From the NCBI GenBank assembly GCA_951799425.1, contig OX637391.1, positions 48,455,069 to 48,519,068 of the forward strand: a DNA stretch of 64,000 nucleotides. The letters run 5' to 3'. This stretch comes from Ilex aquifolium (Eukaryota > Streptophyta > Magnoliopsida > Aquifoliales > Aquifoliaceae). Of this stretch, positions 1-12,000 are shown one piece after another. A program made the translations under genes and the position numbers. The notes below the pieces were generated by a model. The model was given only the letters and a program-made list of their open reading frames with translations. It searched no databases and had not been told where the DNA came from. Each line of letters starts with the position of its first letter. Within the stretch, counting starts at the first letter, position 1.

Positions 1-67
1 AATAACAACTTTATAAGTAGATAAAATGAATCTCACTTTTTTATATATAGTAGTCATTTTCTTAAAA

Positions 68-215
68 TCTCAAAGGGTAGTTCAAGTGATAACAATGACG
101 AACTGTAAATTCAGACGTCTTGAGTTTAAATCTTGACAATTCCTTATCTTGGCATGAATGACTTATCTTTGACGGAACTGGAGAGGGGATTCCGTTTTTA
201 AAAAAAAAAGTTATT
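68..215 (+). repeat. probable tRNA-derived SINE (degenerate)
   Basis: The stretch reads like a pol III A box (TAGTTCAAGTGATAAC, about 77) followed by a B-box-like GTTTAAATC (about 123) and ends in an A-rich tail near 200-210. This spacing and order is typical of plant tRNA-related SINEs. Both boxes have drifted from consensus, so the call rests on layout only. No target site duplication was established. Confidence 0.35.
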
Positions 216-317
216 TTCTTAGATATAGTGATAGTTACTAAATTAAATAACATCTATTGGTTTAGTTGTTGAATTATTATTAATTTTTGAAACAACGTCA
301 CCATGTGGTAGTAAAAT

Positions 318-1517
318 TTAGGGCTCGTTTAGAAACGTTTATAGTTTTCGATTTTCAAAAAAATAAAAACGAAAATAATTTTTGTTTTCTTTTAGTAAAA
401 AATAAAAACAAAAAACTTGTTTGGTTATATTTCATCTTGTGGGGAAAAATGAAAACAAAAACAAAAAACTCATTTGGTAAACACTTTTAAATTGTTTTAA
501 TAACAATTTGTTTATACCATACACTTTTCCCTGATATTTTAAGTGTAAAAACAATATGAGAATAATACAGACAAGTCATAACATAATTCATAATATGTCC
601 CATAATTTACAAACATAAACAATAATAATCCATATAAACATATTAACCTTATATTTTATAGTCTTACAAATATTAATACCTCATTACTTGAGCAAATTCC
701 CAATAAAATATTACAAAAAGTAACAAAAATAATGCACAACATAGAGAGCACATTATACCAACAACATGCGACCATCAAATAACGACTATTCTCTTGCTAG
801 TAGTAGGGGTGTTCAAATTTTTTATTACTCGTAATTTTTGATCCTACTCGACTCTACTGATCGACTACCCAAAAAAATTGGGTAGGAATGCAGAAGAATT
901 TTTGATCTTCTTAAAAAATCGGATAAGAATGCAGAATACTTAACAAATTTTCGTATTCCTACCTTATCTTACCCTACCCGCATATATATATATATAAACT
1001 AAAAACTCTAACGCCTCCTCTTCTCGCCTCTCTCGACTCTCTTGCCTCTATGTTCTCTGGTCACTCGATTCTCTCGCCTCTCTGCTGTGATCCCTAGCAG
1101 GCTAGCACCTCGCCGCCTCCTCATCTTCGAGTCTCAGTGTCCCAGGCGCTCTCTCTCTCTCTCTTAGTTAACTGGTGGTTTTGCTTTTTGATCCAGATCA
1201 AGAAAGAGGTCTGTGATTTTTGAGATTAGGACTCTGTGATTTATGAGATTAAGGCTTTGTGATTTATGAGATTAGGGTTCTGTGTTATTTTTATTTTTGA
1301 GTTATTCGTATCTAATGAAGGCAAGACCTCATTAATTGTGGCCGCACGTTTATGTTTTCTTCCGTTTTCAATAATGACTTTTTAACGTTTTAAAAAAAAA
1401 CGGGGCCAGTTTTCAAAACGGTTACAATAAAAAAACAAACAAAAACAGTTACCAAGGGAGTTTTTTTTTCTTGTTTTCTCCGAATGTCAAAATAAAATCA
1501 TTACCAAACGAGCCTAA
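318..1517. mobile_element. non-autonomous TIR element, about 1.2 kb
   Basis: The left end reads TTAGGGCTCGTTTAGAAACG and the right end, read on the other strand, TTAGGCTCGTTTGGTAATG, giving imperfect terminal inverted repeats that continue as A/T-rich sequence (ATTTTCAAAAA and its counterpart). The interior contains no credible coding frame; it has a CT-rich block at about 1010-1165 and tandem 'GTGATTT(A/T)TGAGATTA' motifs at about 1210-1275. The outermost TTA/TAA may be a 3 bp target site of a PIF/Harbinger-type element, but the superfamily is not certain. The element ends about 150 bp upstream of the PPR start codon. Confidence 0.5.
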
Positions 1518-1663
1518 GGTTGCCTTTTTTTTCTTGCATTTAGCATGACATGACCAACACATCGAAAGCAAAAGCGTTCTGCAGAGGCCATCCGTCATTG
1601 ATCTTAAGCATCAATGATAACCCCTTTACACAGAACCATGGTTGAATCATCTGGCAATGTTGA

Positions 1664-3817
1664 ATGCAGGAAGATGTCCACCAACTCCATAACCACACAA
1701 CAGCCTCCCACAATATATTCAGCTATCTCCCGATGTCCTTCTCTAACCTTATTCGCTGCACAAAATCCATTCTCAGAGGCAGAGCAGTCCATGCGAAGCT
1801 CATCACATCTGGATTCAACTCAGACATTTATACAAACAATCATGTACTCAATATGTACTTAAAATTTGACTGCATGGACGACGCTCGTAAACTGCTTGAT
1901 CAAATGCCTGAACGAAACACGATTTCATGGACCACTCTGATATCTTCGTATTCGCAATTGGGTCTCCCAGAAGACGCGTTAGATTGTTTCAGAAAAATGG
2001 TAGAGGATGGTGTTGACCCAAATCATTACACGTATGTGGGTGCTATAACGGCTTGTGCTAGCTTAGGTGTTGCAAGAACTGGTAAAGAAATTCATGGAAA
2101 GATTTATAGGACTGCGGAGGATGTAAATAGTTTTGTTAGTAACTGTTTGGTGAACTTTTATGGGAAATGTGGGTTGTTGAAATCGGCTCGTTTTGTGTTT
2201 GATGTAATTTTGGAGCCCAATTTGGTTTCTTGGACTTCGCTTCTTTCATGTTATTCCCAGTCTGGAGAAAATGTGGAGGGACTGAGGATTTTCTTGCAGT
2301 CTTTGAGAGCGGGACTGAAAGGAAACGAGTTTTCTTGCGCGAGTATATTGGGCACTTGTGCGGCATTGGGAAATCTGGAAGTTGGGATGCAAGTGCATTG
2401 TCAGGCTATCAAATGTGGAATTAGAATTGATCAATTTGTTGTGACTGGATTGATTAACTTTTATGTCAAGTGTGGTGAAATAGATTTAGCATATGATGCT
2501 TTTTTAGAGGTGGACAATCCGCATGTATCGGCTTGGACTGCGGTGATAGGAGGGTGTGTTCAACAAGGGAAGGAAAGAGAGGCGACTGATCTTTTCTGTA
2601 AAATACACTCTTCGGGTATCAAACCAAGTGAGAGAACATTCTCATCTGTCCTGGGAGCCTTTTCTGGTGTAATGGAAACTGAAGCTGGGAAACAACTCCA
2701 CTCTTTGATTCTAAAATATGGATTTCATTCATTTACATTTGTTGGCAATGCAGTACTGGATTTTTACTCAAAAAGTGGGCTTCTCGATGAATCTTTGAGA
2801 ACATTTGAAGAAATGGATGAACAAGATGTTGTTACTTGGAATGCACTGATATCTGGACGTGTAACTGCAGGTCATTATCAGGAGGCCATTGAACTTCTTC
2901 GTAGGATGTTGTTTGAAGGGTTTGATCCTAATCTTTACACATACTCCATCATTTTAAGCATATGCGGGGATCGTCCGGCTATTGAATGGGGCAAGCAAAC
3001 CCATGGCCGTATTATGAAACCTGGGTTTGACTCCAATGTGGTCGTTGGAAGTGCACTCATTGACATGTATGCTAAGTGCGGACGGTTGGGTGATGCTCGA
3101 AAAGTTTTTGATACTCTGCCAACAAAGAACATTGTTGCTTGGAATACCATGCTTGTGGGATATGCCCAACATGGATATGGGAAAGAGGCTTTAGATATCT
3201 ATGATTTGATGCAAAAAAATGGCGTGCAACCTAATGATATTACATTTGTGGGAGTGTTGTCTGCGTGTGGGCATGTGGGACTCTTAGAGGAGGGACTAAG
3301 CCACTTCAGTTCCATGACTAAGGACTATGGAATTGCCCCAAGGACTGACCACTTAGCTTGTATGGTCAGTCTCTTTGCCCGTAAAGGACAAATGAAACTA
3401 GCTTATGATTTCATAAGGAGTTTTCCTGTGAAACCGGATAAGGTGGTTTGGCGTTGTCTTTTGTCAAGTTGCAAAACTCACAAAAACTTGGCTCTAGGAA
3501 AATATGCTGCTGAAAAGATTTTGAGTATTGATCCAGATGATACCTCAGCCCATATCATGTTATCGAATATGTATGCAGAGTCAAAGATGTGGAATGAATT
3601 AGCACAAGTCAGGAAACTAATGAAGGGGAAGGAATTGAAAAAGGATACCGGTTATAGTTGGACTGAATTGAAGAATGAGATATATTATTTTTCTGCTGGT
3701 CATAGTGTGCATTTTCAGGAAAAAAGTTTGCTCGAAGTTTTGAGTGGGTTAACGGCCCAATTGTTTGATGCAGGATATGTGCCTGATGCCATATTCTGCT
3801 CACATTATTTGGAATAA
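1664..3817 (+). CDS. pentatricopeptide repeat (PPR) protein, PLS class, E-type
   Basis: Single-exon gene for a 717-residue PPR protein. PLS-class proteins of this build usually act in mitochondria or chloroplasts in RNA editing or other site-specific RNA processing; which organelle and which transcript cannot be read here. From about residue 40 the protein is an array of PPR motifs, with repeated helix signatures such as NHVLNMYLKFDCMDDARKL, SWTTLISSYSQLG and SALIDMYAKCGRLGDARKVF. From about residue 590 come E-type motifs (WRCLLSSCKTHKN, then SAHIMLSNMYAE and TGYSWTEL). The protein stops after GYVPDAIFCSHYLE, so there is no DYW deaminase domain. The ATG at 1664 is preceded directly by an in-frame TGA (1661-1663), which fixes the start for an unspliced transcript. 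The N-terminus is His/Ser/Thr-rich and not a textbook transit peptide. The gene converges on the IQM gene; the two stop codons are 134 bp apart. Confidence 0.9.
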   Translation: MQEDVHQLHNHTTASHNIFSYLPMSFSNLIRCTKSILRGRAVHAKLITSGFNSDIYTNNHVLNMYLKFDCMDDARKLLDQMPERNTISWTTLISSYSQLGLPEDALDCFRKMVEDGVDPNHYTYVGAITACASLGVARTGKEIHGKIYRTAEDVNSFVSNCLVNFYGKCGLLKSARFVFDVILEPNLVSWTSLLSCYSQSGENVEGLRIFLQSLRAGLKGNEFSCASILGTCAALGNLEVGMQVHCQAIKCGIRIDQFVVTGLINFYVKCGEIDLAYDAFLEVDNPHVSAWTAVIGGCVQQGKEREATDLFCKIHSSGIKPSERTFSSVLGAFSGVMETEAGKQLHSLILKYGFHSFTFVGNAVLDFYSKSGLLDESLRTFEEMDEQDVVTWNALISGRVTAGHYQEAIELLRRMLFEGFDPNLYTYSIILSICGDRPAIEWGKQTHGRIMKPGFDSNVVVGSALIDMYAKCGRLGDARKVFDTLPTKNIVAWNTMLVGYAQHGYGKEALDIYDLMQKNGVQPNDITFVGVLSACGHVGLLEEGLSHFSSMTKDYGIAPRTDHLACMVSLFARKGQMKLAYDFIRSFPVKPDKVVWRCLLSSCKTHKNLALGKYAAEKILSIDPDDTSAHIMLSNMYAESKMWNELAQVRKLMKGKELKKDTGYSWTELKNEIYYFSAGHSVHFQEKSLLEVLSGLTAQLFDAGYVPDAIFCSHYLE

Positions 3818-3951
3818 ATGTGCCAAATAATATTTTTTGCGATAAACCTTGCACTTCAACCTTGAATTGTTCTTTATTTGATATAAGCCAAGTCATCCAC
3901 ATATGAGCACAGAAGGAATTCGCATGCGGCCGACAATCTTTAAATCTATGG

Positions 3952-6900
3952 TCACATCACCTTACAAAGATTTGTGAATTTAGTGAGACCAGGGGAGAAT
4001 TGGGAACCTGCTAGTGTGGGGGAATCCGTAGGGGACAAGCTAACAAACTCTAGGGCTTGTACCCTTAAGTTCTGAGGGTAATCTGCAACACATCCAATTC
4101 TTGGGCCAGCTCCTGTTGACCATTTCAATGAAAGTTGGTGCCCTAATTGGTATGAGCTTGCAATCTTCTTGGAATTGATTCTCTGCAGTATTTCATTTGT
4201 AGGAACTCTCTTCGTCGGGCTCTGGAGATTACTAGATAATGCCCTTCTGTAACTACCTTTTCTTTCAGTCTTAGCAAGTTTAATTGGTTCGGAGTATTGC
4301 ATTTTCTCAATTCCACTAGAAAGTTGAAGCTCGGTGTGTTCAGAATTAGTTGAGAATCCAATCTTATTCCCTTCATGAGCAGGTCTGCTGGTATAGGTCT
4401 GAGAATCATCAGCATGGGAAATTACCTGGCACAAAGAAAGAGAACTCGGATAATGTTTCTCATTGAGGTATGCTATCAAACAAATATCAAATATGCTGCA
4501 TCTAGATTCTGGATTATGACTAAATTTGAGCAGCAACATGAAATAATTTGAGGTCATTCACAGCCTCAAGTCCTGGAGATCAAGAACAGGTTCTCCTATG
4601 GCCCGAATGTAATTTAATTGCATATGTTTTGACATGAAAATGGCATGTTGAGGTGCACATTTTTTAGAGTGTAACAACGAGTTGTTTTTTAGAGTGTAAC
4701 AATTGAGTTGTATACCTCAACTTCTTCAAGATGTACTCCATTGTCCTTGAGGAAATCTAAGAAGCTCCCGAGGTTCTTGTCAGTTGGACGATAATGTCCG
4801 CTATATGCTGATACTGACTGAAATGGAGTTACACATTCAAAGTTCAGTTGCTAATTTTGAAGCATCTTCATCCAATTATATTTTATAATTACCTTGACAT
4901 GCCATGTCCACCATATGCAGACACATACTGGTCAGATGTTATGGGTATGTTCTATTTCTTCTTGTAATTGTATATGATGATATGAATAGTTCATATACAT
5001 TATACTCCATCACATCCCAGAAAGTTATTTCCTTGTTTCATATGATCTGCAATTGAACAAGCCTTTTTTTTATCCTAGTAGAACTGTATATCAGGTATGG
5101 ACACCTTTATGTGTTTGTAAATACACACACTCTTTACTACATCTTTATATCCTGTATGAGGATCTTTATCGCACAGGGGTTTTACTACAACAAAGAAGAG
5201 AATTCAGTCTGACAAGTAGCTTCTTGGAATGTTGCATAAACAACCTGCATGATCTTGATTTCAGTACTTCTCAACCCATGTGGAGTTACGACCCAATAAT
5301 TAAAGGATAAGTGAGAAAACTGCGATGACATCTACAAATTACTTTGAAGTCATCTAAAAGCGTCTACAAGGATCCATAGCTGTCTCCCAGTGATTGAAGG
5401 TGAGCAATTTTCCTTTTTATAACTAAAGACTGAAGAGTAATTACAAAATCTGTTGTCACAGATACCAGTGGGACTGAGCATCTTAATTTGCTTCTAGTTT
5501 GCCAACTTTGTTAAAATTTCTCTATACAGAATGTGATTGGTTACACTTGACTGCACACTTTCCAAACTGAAAAGTTCCTATAATTCAACTTGGCAAAGTG
5601 GTTACATGCTTGTGTGATCCAATACCTTTGATGTTTAAGAGCAAATAGTGTCAATTTGAATCCTCTCTGAAAGTTCATAGCGTATTAAAATAGGAACAAA
5701 CTTTTGATTTAAAAAGTGACTAACAACTCATATGTAATAGATAGCTGTTTACGTTAGTTTTTTTTTTCATTCTATTTAACAAATAAAAGAAACAGTCTTT
5801 CTCTGTTTCTATACTTGTGTAATGAAGATTTTTGGCTCGCTTCATGAGCAGTAATTATTCCGTCATCTTTTGTTTGTTTTTTGGTGGGTGGGGGTTGGGG
5901 AGGTTGGGTGTTGGGTGTTGGGTTATTCTACTATTTTTTCATGGTATTTGCAGTATCACTAGGTGTCACAAATGTATACTGTTAGCTCTATACCTTGAGT
6001 TTTCCATCCTCTGCTTTAAGTTGTCCAGCGGCTAGAGTGGCACCTCCTGCAAGGAAGCTGGAATGATGAAATGATCCCTTCCTTTTCTGAACAAATGAAG
6101 AATGAACACTAATTATATGATATATGAAGGGGAATCCCTAGAAACAGGGGACCATTCCCATTCTAAGGCCATTCTGTTATGTGAGGGTAAATTTATCATA
6201 CCTCCCCAGCATACAATTTTTTTGAAGTACTCATCACAAATATCCATTTTGAGCCTTGGACTCTTTGAGTTGTATCGAGAAGATCTCCACTTTGTTTGTG
6301 CACCATTGTGCCTCCAGCTATAATGTACTCAAACTGGTCCCTTTCTTGCTTATTTCAGCAATATTTGCAGTGAAACAAAAAAAGGTTGGGATATTCTGTT
6401 AGAGTTGACATGATGATGGTGCAATTGAAGCATGATGAAGATGGTGCAATTGAAACATTATGAAGATGGTGCAGATGAATTGCATTTTCATTTAGATCCA
6501 GAAAATTGGAAACAGAAACGATTGTTGTTATTGGCTTTCTGAAATCAACTTGTGGCTCACAAAGTTTTCTGTCAGTAGTAAGCATTGCACACTTTATAGT
6601 CTAGATCGGAGTCATTACCGAAATCCAAGCCTACAGTCATTCTATGATGTAACTGATCTTGTGTGTAATCTTATGCATGCAAAGGCTAACCAACAGGAAC
6701 GTTAGGAACTTCCTTAGGGATTGGAAATAAGGGCCTATTGTGATCTCTGAAAATGAAAATGGAGTTATCTCATTTTAAAGGCCATATCCTTTGAAGTGAA
6801 AATCTATGCTATTGACATTGCTCTTATTACAGAAATTTGAGACTTATGGCATCCTCATCCCATAAATTCTTTAATGAATTTATTTTCAATACAGAAAAAT

Positions 6901-9636
6901 GAATGCACCCCTTTCAAGATGCCAATGAATACACTGAAAATTTAATATGCACACCGTTTTCATGTCTAATAAAACCTTAGTGTGATGAATAAATCTGTGT
7001 GCCTTATGATTATGAGTTGGAGCACTGATCTAAATTATATAGTTTGGAGCATTACAGGTCCAAGGTATCTGATGCATTCTTGCCGAAGCTTTGATCTTGG
7101 GCATTCTTCCAGATCAACCTCTTTGCCATCTCCAACGTCCAACCTGTACAAGGTACATATGACCACGATTCAGCAATGATTTGGTGTACTTTACAATAGC
7201 ATAACTGACTGTTACATGAGTATTATGTAAAGTCATCATGAAATCACAGTTTGAAATTTCATTTTTTTTAATCTGTGTATCTTTGCATGAGATATTTGTG
7301 GTATTACGTAATTGGATATTTATCGATTGTATACAGGCCTTACATTATTCTAATGGCTTGCAAGTGAACATTTAGAATTACAATAGTGGTGCACGTGCCA
7401 TGCAATTTTGATTTAGAAACGTCTGTTTATAATTGACACAAGATTTTATGAACAAAATTTTTTAACTTCATTTTTGCTTTAACTTATGTTCATCTACAAT
7501 GGTATTTGATTAAACTCCTTTAGTCAGCTGAGTTTTGACATTACATGGCCATGTTTACAGTATGTCTTGAATCCACCAACTCAAAGAAAATCTTATACCC
7601 TTACGTGAATACATATCATGACCATTGTCTACTCCATGATAAGCGAAGCACACTGAATAACAAACATGAGTTTTCTATGTAGTGGGAGAAATCTACAAGG
7701 TGGGCAAAGTAAAATAAAAGAGTGGCTCCAGTAATGCTCTATGCTGAACTGGACTGGCTATACTTCACAGATCTACATTCTGGTCACTTGGGTGGTTGTA
7801 TTTTTGCAAAAATTATCAATACAATTTACTTGCCCAAAAATAAATAAATAAATAAAAGAGTGTCTACCACATCTGTGCTTCCAGTATTAAGGTAACAAAT
7901 GACAGATATTACGTAAATGCTTCTGTTTGTAGTATTTGTGAATTTGCATCACTAAGCATGTAAAGTTCCCACGTTCCCTCAATCAGCACAATTTTGCAGA
8001 ATGACAAGAGCATATCTGCAGTGCTACATTCTTCTGCCCTCAATTCAAACTTTTCCAAAATTTTGCCCATTTTTAAGTATTAACATGAAATGCCAGTAAA
8101 ATTGCAGTTTTTGTAGAAACCATGCCTAATGACCCAAACTCCAAAAATTTTACAATGATATTTAATGCAGAATAAAAATGAAGATACGAATTGTCCCATC
8201 CCCAACATTTTGAGGCGAGTCCATCATAAATGGATCAAACAAAGTTTATTTAGCAGGTAGACTGCATAAATTTGTATAAACTTAAGAAATGAAGTATGGG
8301 TATACTTGCCAGTAGAAAAATGGCTGTTCTGTGTCCCTTTTACACCACTCTTCATAGTACACGTTCAAGTTATGGCCATACCGATGCCTTGGATCGATCT
8401 ATGCCATCAATTCACCATCGTCATAATTAAAATTGTAATGATAATACTAAGGGTTAGTTATACTTTATATAAAGGTTACACGGTTCTTATTTTAGTCCTT
8501 CAATGTTCAATTTTGTCGATTTGTCATCCACCTTTTAGCATAGCGTCAATTCAAATCGATTACGGTAGTCAACTTTATCAGAGAACATGACATGCATGCA
8601 TCACATGGTTTATTTGTCATTTTCCTGTGATGTGCTCTGTCAATTTTTTTATGGTAGTCACTGATTGGACTGAATTGTAGCTATGTTGAAATTTGGATGG
8701 CAAAATAGATAAACTAGCGAGTTTAGGGACTAAAGTGAGAATCGATGTAAACCTTGCTGGTGTAAACTGCAATTAACCCTATTTGTTAAAGAATATATGT
8801 TTACTAGAGTGCATAGCACAGTCAGTCAGAGGCTTACAGCTTCAATCCAATGTTGAAAAGCTAATTTCTGAGCCTTATCACTTTTACCTAAGCCCTTTCC
8901 AACCTACCAAAAAAATTGTCAAAATTTACAACACACCATAATTAATTTTTCACTTCAAAATAGAAGATCAACCATCCACTCTAAATAAATATAACAAAGA
9001 CAGAAGATATATGTTGACTAATCTAGAAAACACGTTTGTCCTTGAATAGTGTTGTTACCACCAGCCTTTGTGGCTCGGTGGTATCATCTCCTACCACCCC
9101 ACCCCACCCAAACAATTTGGGCTGATCAGGCATCGAGTCCCAGAGAGACAGTTGAGATGGGTCTGGAAAACATGGGGCACCCAACTATGGGTTGGGTGGG
9201 GAAAGACACACACAAACACACACACTCTATTACCATATATAGGCAGAGCCACATCAGGAAACATGCATACCCTTGAAGCATTTAGCCGTATCCTACTCCA
9301 TCTTGATGCTGCCGTCTCAGGTTTCAGGAAATTGAAGAATGATACCGTGCTATGATTCAATCGTGCATAATCTATAGCTTGCCACCTTCATGTAATTCAG
9401 TATACTTATTCAAATCATTTTTGTCATAATATAGGTCTGTACTACATAAACCAAAATGGTGCTACTGCCTACCAGAGCTCTTCAGCAACCACCACTGAAT
9501 CTGCTAGCCTGCGCCGGGTGCGATAACTCCTATAAACCTTCTGCAATTTCACTGCAGCAGTAGTTGTTTTAGAGCCAGCACTTTCTGCCAAAGGTTCCAC
9601 ATCAGAGGTTGAAAGGGCTTGGCTTTCAAGCTCCAT
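3952..9636 (-). CDS. IQM: IQM-family calmodulin-binding (IQ-motif) protein, nine exons
   Basis: I rebuilt this gene by eye from minus-strand exons: 9636-9473, 9385-9271, 8903-8838, 8398-8310, 7143-7056, 6348-6202, 6086-5994, 4817-4716 and 4425-3952. Together they total 1338 bases, 445 residues plus stop, with every junction in phase. Near the N-terminus is an IQ-like calmodulin-binding motif ([20 protein letters not shown]). IQM family signatures follow in order: [113 protein letters not shown] and, near the end, [17 protein letters not shown]. The family is known to bind calmodulin and to act in signalling; the substrate or partner is not visible here. Eight introns are seen; seven are GT-AG and the one at 8309-7144 is GC-AG. 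The start Met at 9636 is the first clear choice, but an upstream coding exon cannot be excluded. Introns carry a SINE (9060-9240) and a MITE (8450-8780). Confidence 0.88.
8450..8780. mobile_element. MITE with long TIRs inside an IQM intron
   Basis: The left end (AGGGTTAGTTATACTTTATA, then a TTTTAGTCCTTCAATG block) matches, on the other strand, the right end (AGGGTTAATTGCAGTTTACA, then a CTTTAGTCCCTAAACT block) over about 80-90 bp with mismatches. It lies inside the IQM intron 8399-8837. I could not see a convincing target duplication. The style, with long degenerate TIRs starting GGGTTAATT, resembles the MULE-like MITE at 40667-41215. Confidence 0.55.
9060..9240 (+). repeat. probable tRNA-derived SINE in an IQM intron
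   Basis: An A-box-like TGGCTCGGTGGTATCATC (about 9069) and a B-box-like GGCATCGAGTCCC (about 9128) are about 60 bp apart and followed by CA-rich sequence. This matches the head of plant tRNA-derived SINEs. It lies in the IQM intron 8904-9270, opposite to the gene's direction. Exact ends were not defined. Confidence 0.45.
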
Positions 9637-9734
9637 TTTATGTAAATTGCAAGCCTCTTTCTCTATGCATATATGTAAAAGTCCACCAATAATGCTTACA
9701 TTATTGTGTTTATTGTCAAAGGTCCGCATTCAAC

Positions 9735-9850
9735 CTCCCCGGCATATAGTAGGGTCTGCGAAAGACAAGTCATTGAAAGTCTTACTCTCATTTTGGAAAG
9801 GCGGATTCTCCAGACTCGAACCCGGGGTGAGTAGATGAGCACTTGCCGTT
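9735..9850 (-). repeat. tRNA-derived SINE (Au-like)
   Basis: On the minus strand the piece starts GGCAAGTGCTCATCTACTC, has a perfect B box (GGGTTCGAGTC) and continues with GAGAGTAAGACTTTCAATG and CGCAGACCCTACTATATGCC. This recalls the 'GGTAAGGCTGCGTAC ... GACCC' body of Au-type plant SINEs, diverged. It sits just upstream of the first recognised IQM exon. Confidence 0.5.
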
Positions 9851-10489
9851 ATTGATGATTAGATTTGAAATTAATGCGGCTGATTTAATGGGTGGTACAA
9901 TACACCAGCTCTTGACTGCATTGAAAGCTAACCACTTTTATTTGGATAACCTGTTTGGCACAGGTGGAAGGAGGACGAAGTTAGTGGTGTGCCTAGCTAC
10001 TCCACTCTTGCACAGCATGTCATGTCAGTGAGCACTGCATCACAAAAGTAACTCAATCACACTTCTGAGTTTCTGCCTGGAGAAATGTATACATGTGTAC
10101 CATGTATGTATTGAAGCTACAGAAATTTCATTATCGATGGAACTAAGGGGGCTGAAGGGGAAAATTGCCCATCAAAAAGTTCAAAAACTCTCATTTTCGT
10201 TTAAAAGCTTAAATTGCTAGAGATGTTATTGTAACCTAAGTTTATGGGTATTTCGACAGATCCGCTTATATACAGGATAATTATGCCAAATACGTGAATT
10301 CTTATTTTTAAAATGGTGTTGATAGATGAGATTTTAACGCAGGACCTCCTATTTTGATATAATTCAAAAAGTTTAAGCCACCAAAACTTGGAGGGATAAA
10401 TAGAAGACCAAAAAATAAAAACAAGTGCACTTTTGGCACAAATAAAAGGACATTCAATTGAGAAATCACCAACGGAAAATTGAGGAAGC
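9851..10489. other. intergenic DNA upstream of IQM
   Basis: No coding exon recognised. This stretch probably includes the IQM promoter, and possibly an unrecognised 5' exon, since the IQM first exon is placed only by its Met. The Copia insertion at 10490 lies 853 bp upstream of that Met. Confidence 0.4.
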
Positions 10490-11197
10490 TGTTGGGTGTC
10501 CCTCCTTATGTCTTCTCATTGGGACTCAACTCAAATTAAAGATATGTGCATGCATGTATTGGAACTATGCATTGGAAGAGTTTAGTACAAGCCAAGAATT
10601 GAAGACATTTTGTCTTCCAAGTTGTCTGACCGGTTTTACACTTGGAGTGAAAAAAAAAAATTCTGTAGAAAACATTGAGAGTGGACAGCTTCTTTTGTGA
10701 GAGAAAAGTGGAAGACAACAATCCACTTCTTTCTCTTGTTCAAGACTCATTTCTACTCCGATCGAGTTGAAAATTCAGGGACATATTCCTCACTTCTATA
10801 GCTGGTTTCTACTGTTTCAGGTCGTCAATTGGACTCTTCTACAGCTGGTTTTGAATGACAGAAGTTCAGCCACTTCGGTGAGATCTTTCTAGTTGTTTTG
10901 TGTTGAAATCCACCTAAGGGTGAAGTTTTTATATTTGGGAGCCAATGAGATATTTTTCTCTTGATGTTTGACATCTCTAGTTGTGATTGGAAGACTTGTA
11001 ATCCTATTTTTGTTGATAGTGGAGAGATTGGACCAAGTTTGGTCCCGTGGTTTTTTCCCTTCGCCTTGAAGGGTTTTCACGTTAAAAAATTCTTGTGTTT
11101 CTTGTTGTTGGTTTGGTTTGCTTATTGTGCTTGATTGTGGTTTTGGTTATTCTCTATTGATTTGCACATAGCGAGAAAGTCACTAGTTTTCCCAACA
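10490..11197 (+). repeat. Copia 5' LTR
   Basis: 708 bp direct repeat partner of 17588-18288, with TG...CA ends and inner palindromic termini TGTTGGG/CCCAACA. Small substitutions and indels (for example ACTTCTATAGCTGG versus ACTTCCATAGTTGG) show the copies have diverged by several percent, so the insertion is not recent. Confidence 0.95.
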
Positions 11198-11199
11198 AG

Positions 11200-11211
11200 T
11201 GGTATCAGAGC
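11200..11211 (+). other. Copia primer binding site
   Basis: TGGTATCAGAGC, two bases after the 5' LTR. It is the sequence complementary to the 3' end of plant initiator methionine tRNA used by most Copia elements. Confidence 0.92.
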
Positions 11212-11245
11212 ACGGGTTGGCTTCGGTTTATTTCATGTGTAAATC

Positions 11246-12000
11246 ATGGAAGGTAATGTGGGGCGTGTGGTTAGCTTCAATGGAACCAATTGGGTGACAT
11301 GAAAGACTAAAATGGAAGACCTTTTGTATTGTAAAGATCTTTATGGACCCATAGAAGGTGAAAAAGGTCGAACCCTAGGTATGATAAATGGTGAGTGGAC
11401 CAAGCTTAATCGAAAGGCCGTCGGGTTTATTCGTCAATGGATTGATGATAGTGTTTTCCACCATGTCTCTACCAAAAATTCAGCACACTCTCTTTGGCAA
11501 AAATTAGAGAGTCTTTATGAGAGGAAAACGGCCATTAATAAGACCTTTTTTTTTGAAAGCTTGTTAATCTAAAGTATAAAGAGGGCAGCTTCATTGCGGA
11601 ACATTTGAATGAAATGAAAAGTATTGTAAATCAACTTTCCTCCATGAAGATTCTTGTTGATGATGAGTTGCAAGCTTTGTTGCTTCTTAGTTCCTTGCCG
11701 GAAAGTTATGAGACCTTGGTAGTGACGGTTAGTAACTCCACCCCCGATGGAATTGTCACTATGAGTCAAGTGACTAGTAGCTTGCTCAATGAAGAGACAA
11801 GAAGGAAGTCATCCGGTTATTCTCATTCCGAAGCACTTGTCATGGAGAAGCGGGGGAGAAGTAAAAGTAGAACACCTCACAACCATGATAAATCACGAGG
11901 AACTTCAAGTTCAAGGAAAAATATAGTGTCATTATTGCCACAAGAAAGGGCACATAAAGAGAGAGTGTAAAAAACTCAAGAGGGATCAAAAGAAAGAAAA
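11246..12000 (+). pseudogene. Copia gag remnant
   Basis: The frame opens at ATG 11246 (MEGNVGRVVSFNGTNWVT) and meets a TGA at 11300-11302, where Trp is normal in Copia gag. It continues (KTKMEDLLYCKDLYGPIEG) to about 11572 and then shifts frame within a poly-T/GAAAG stretch near 11545. The second part (from about 11605) has gag-like LSSLPESYETLV. A further shift near 11925 leads into an intact CCHC zinc knuckle, CHYCHKKGHIKREC (about 11931-11970). At least two frameshifts and one nonsense codon make it non-functional. Confidence 0.88.

Noticed and set aside
3740-3817. DYW deaminase domain at the end of the PPR protein
   Set aside because: The protein stops right after the E-type motifs, and no HSEK or CxxC-type sequence follows downstream in any frame before the IQM gene.
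8304-8310. Canonical GT donor (CAA|GTATAC) for the IQM intron
   Set aside because: Using it puts the next exon out of frame and destroys the LDVGDGKEV block; the GC donor four bases upstream keeps the family sequence.
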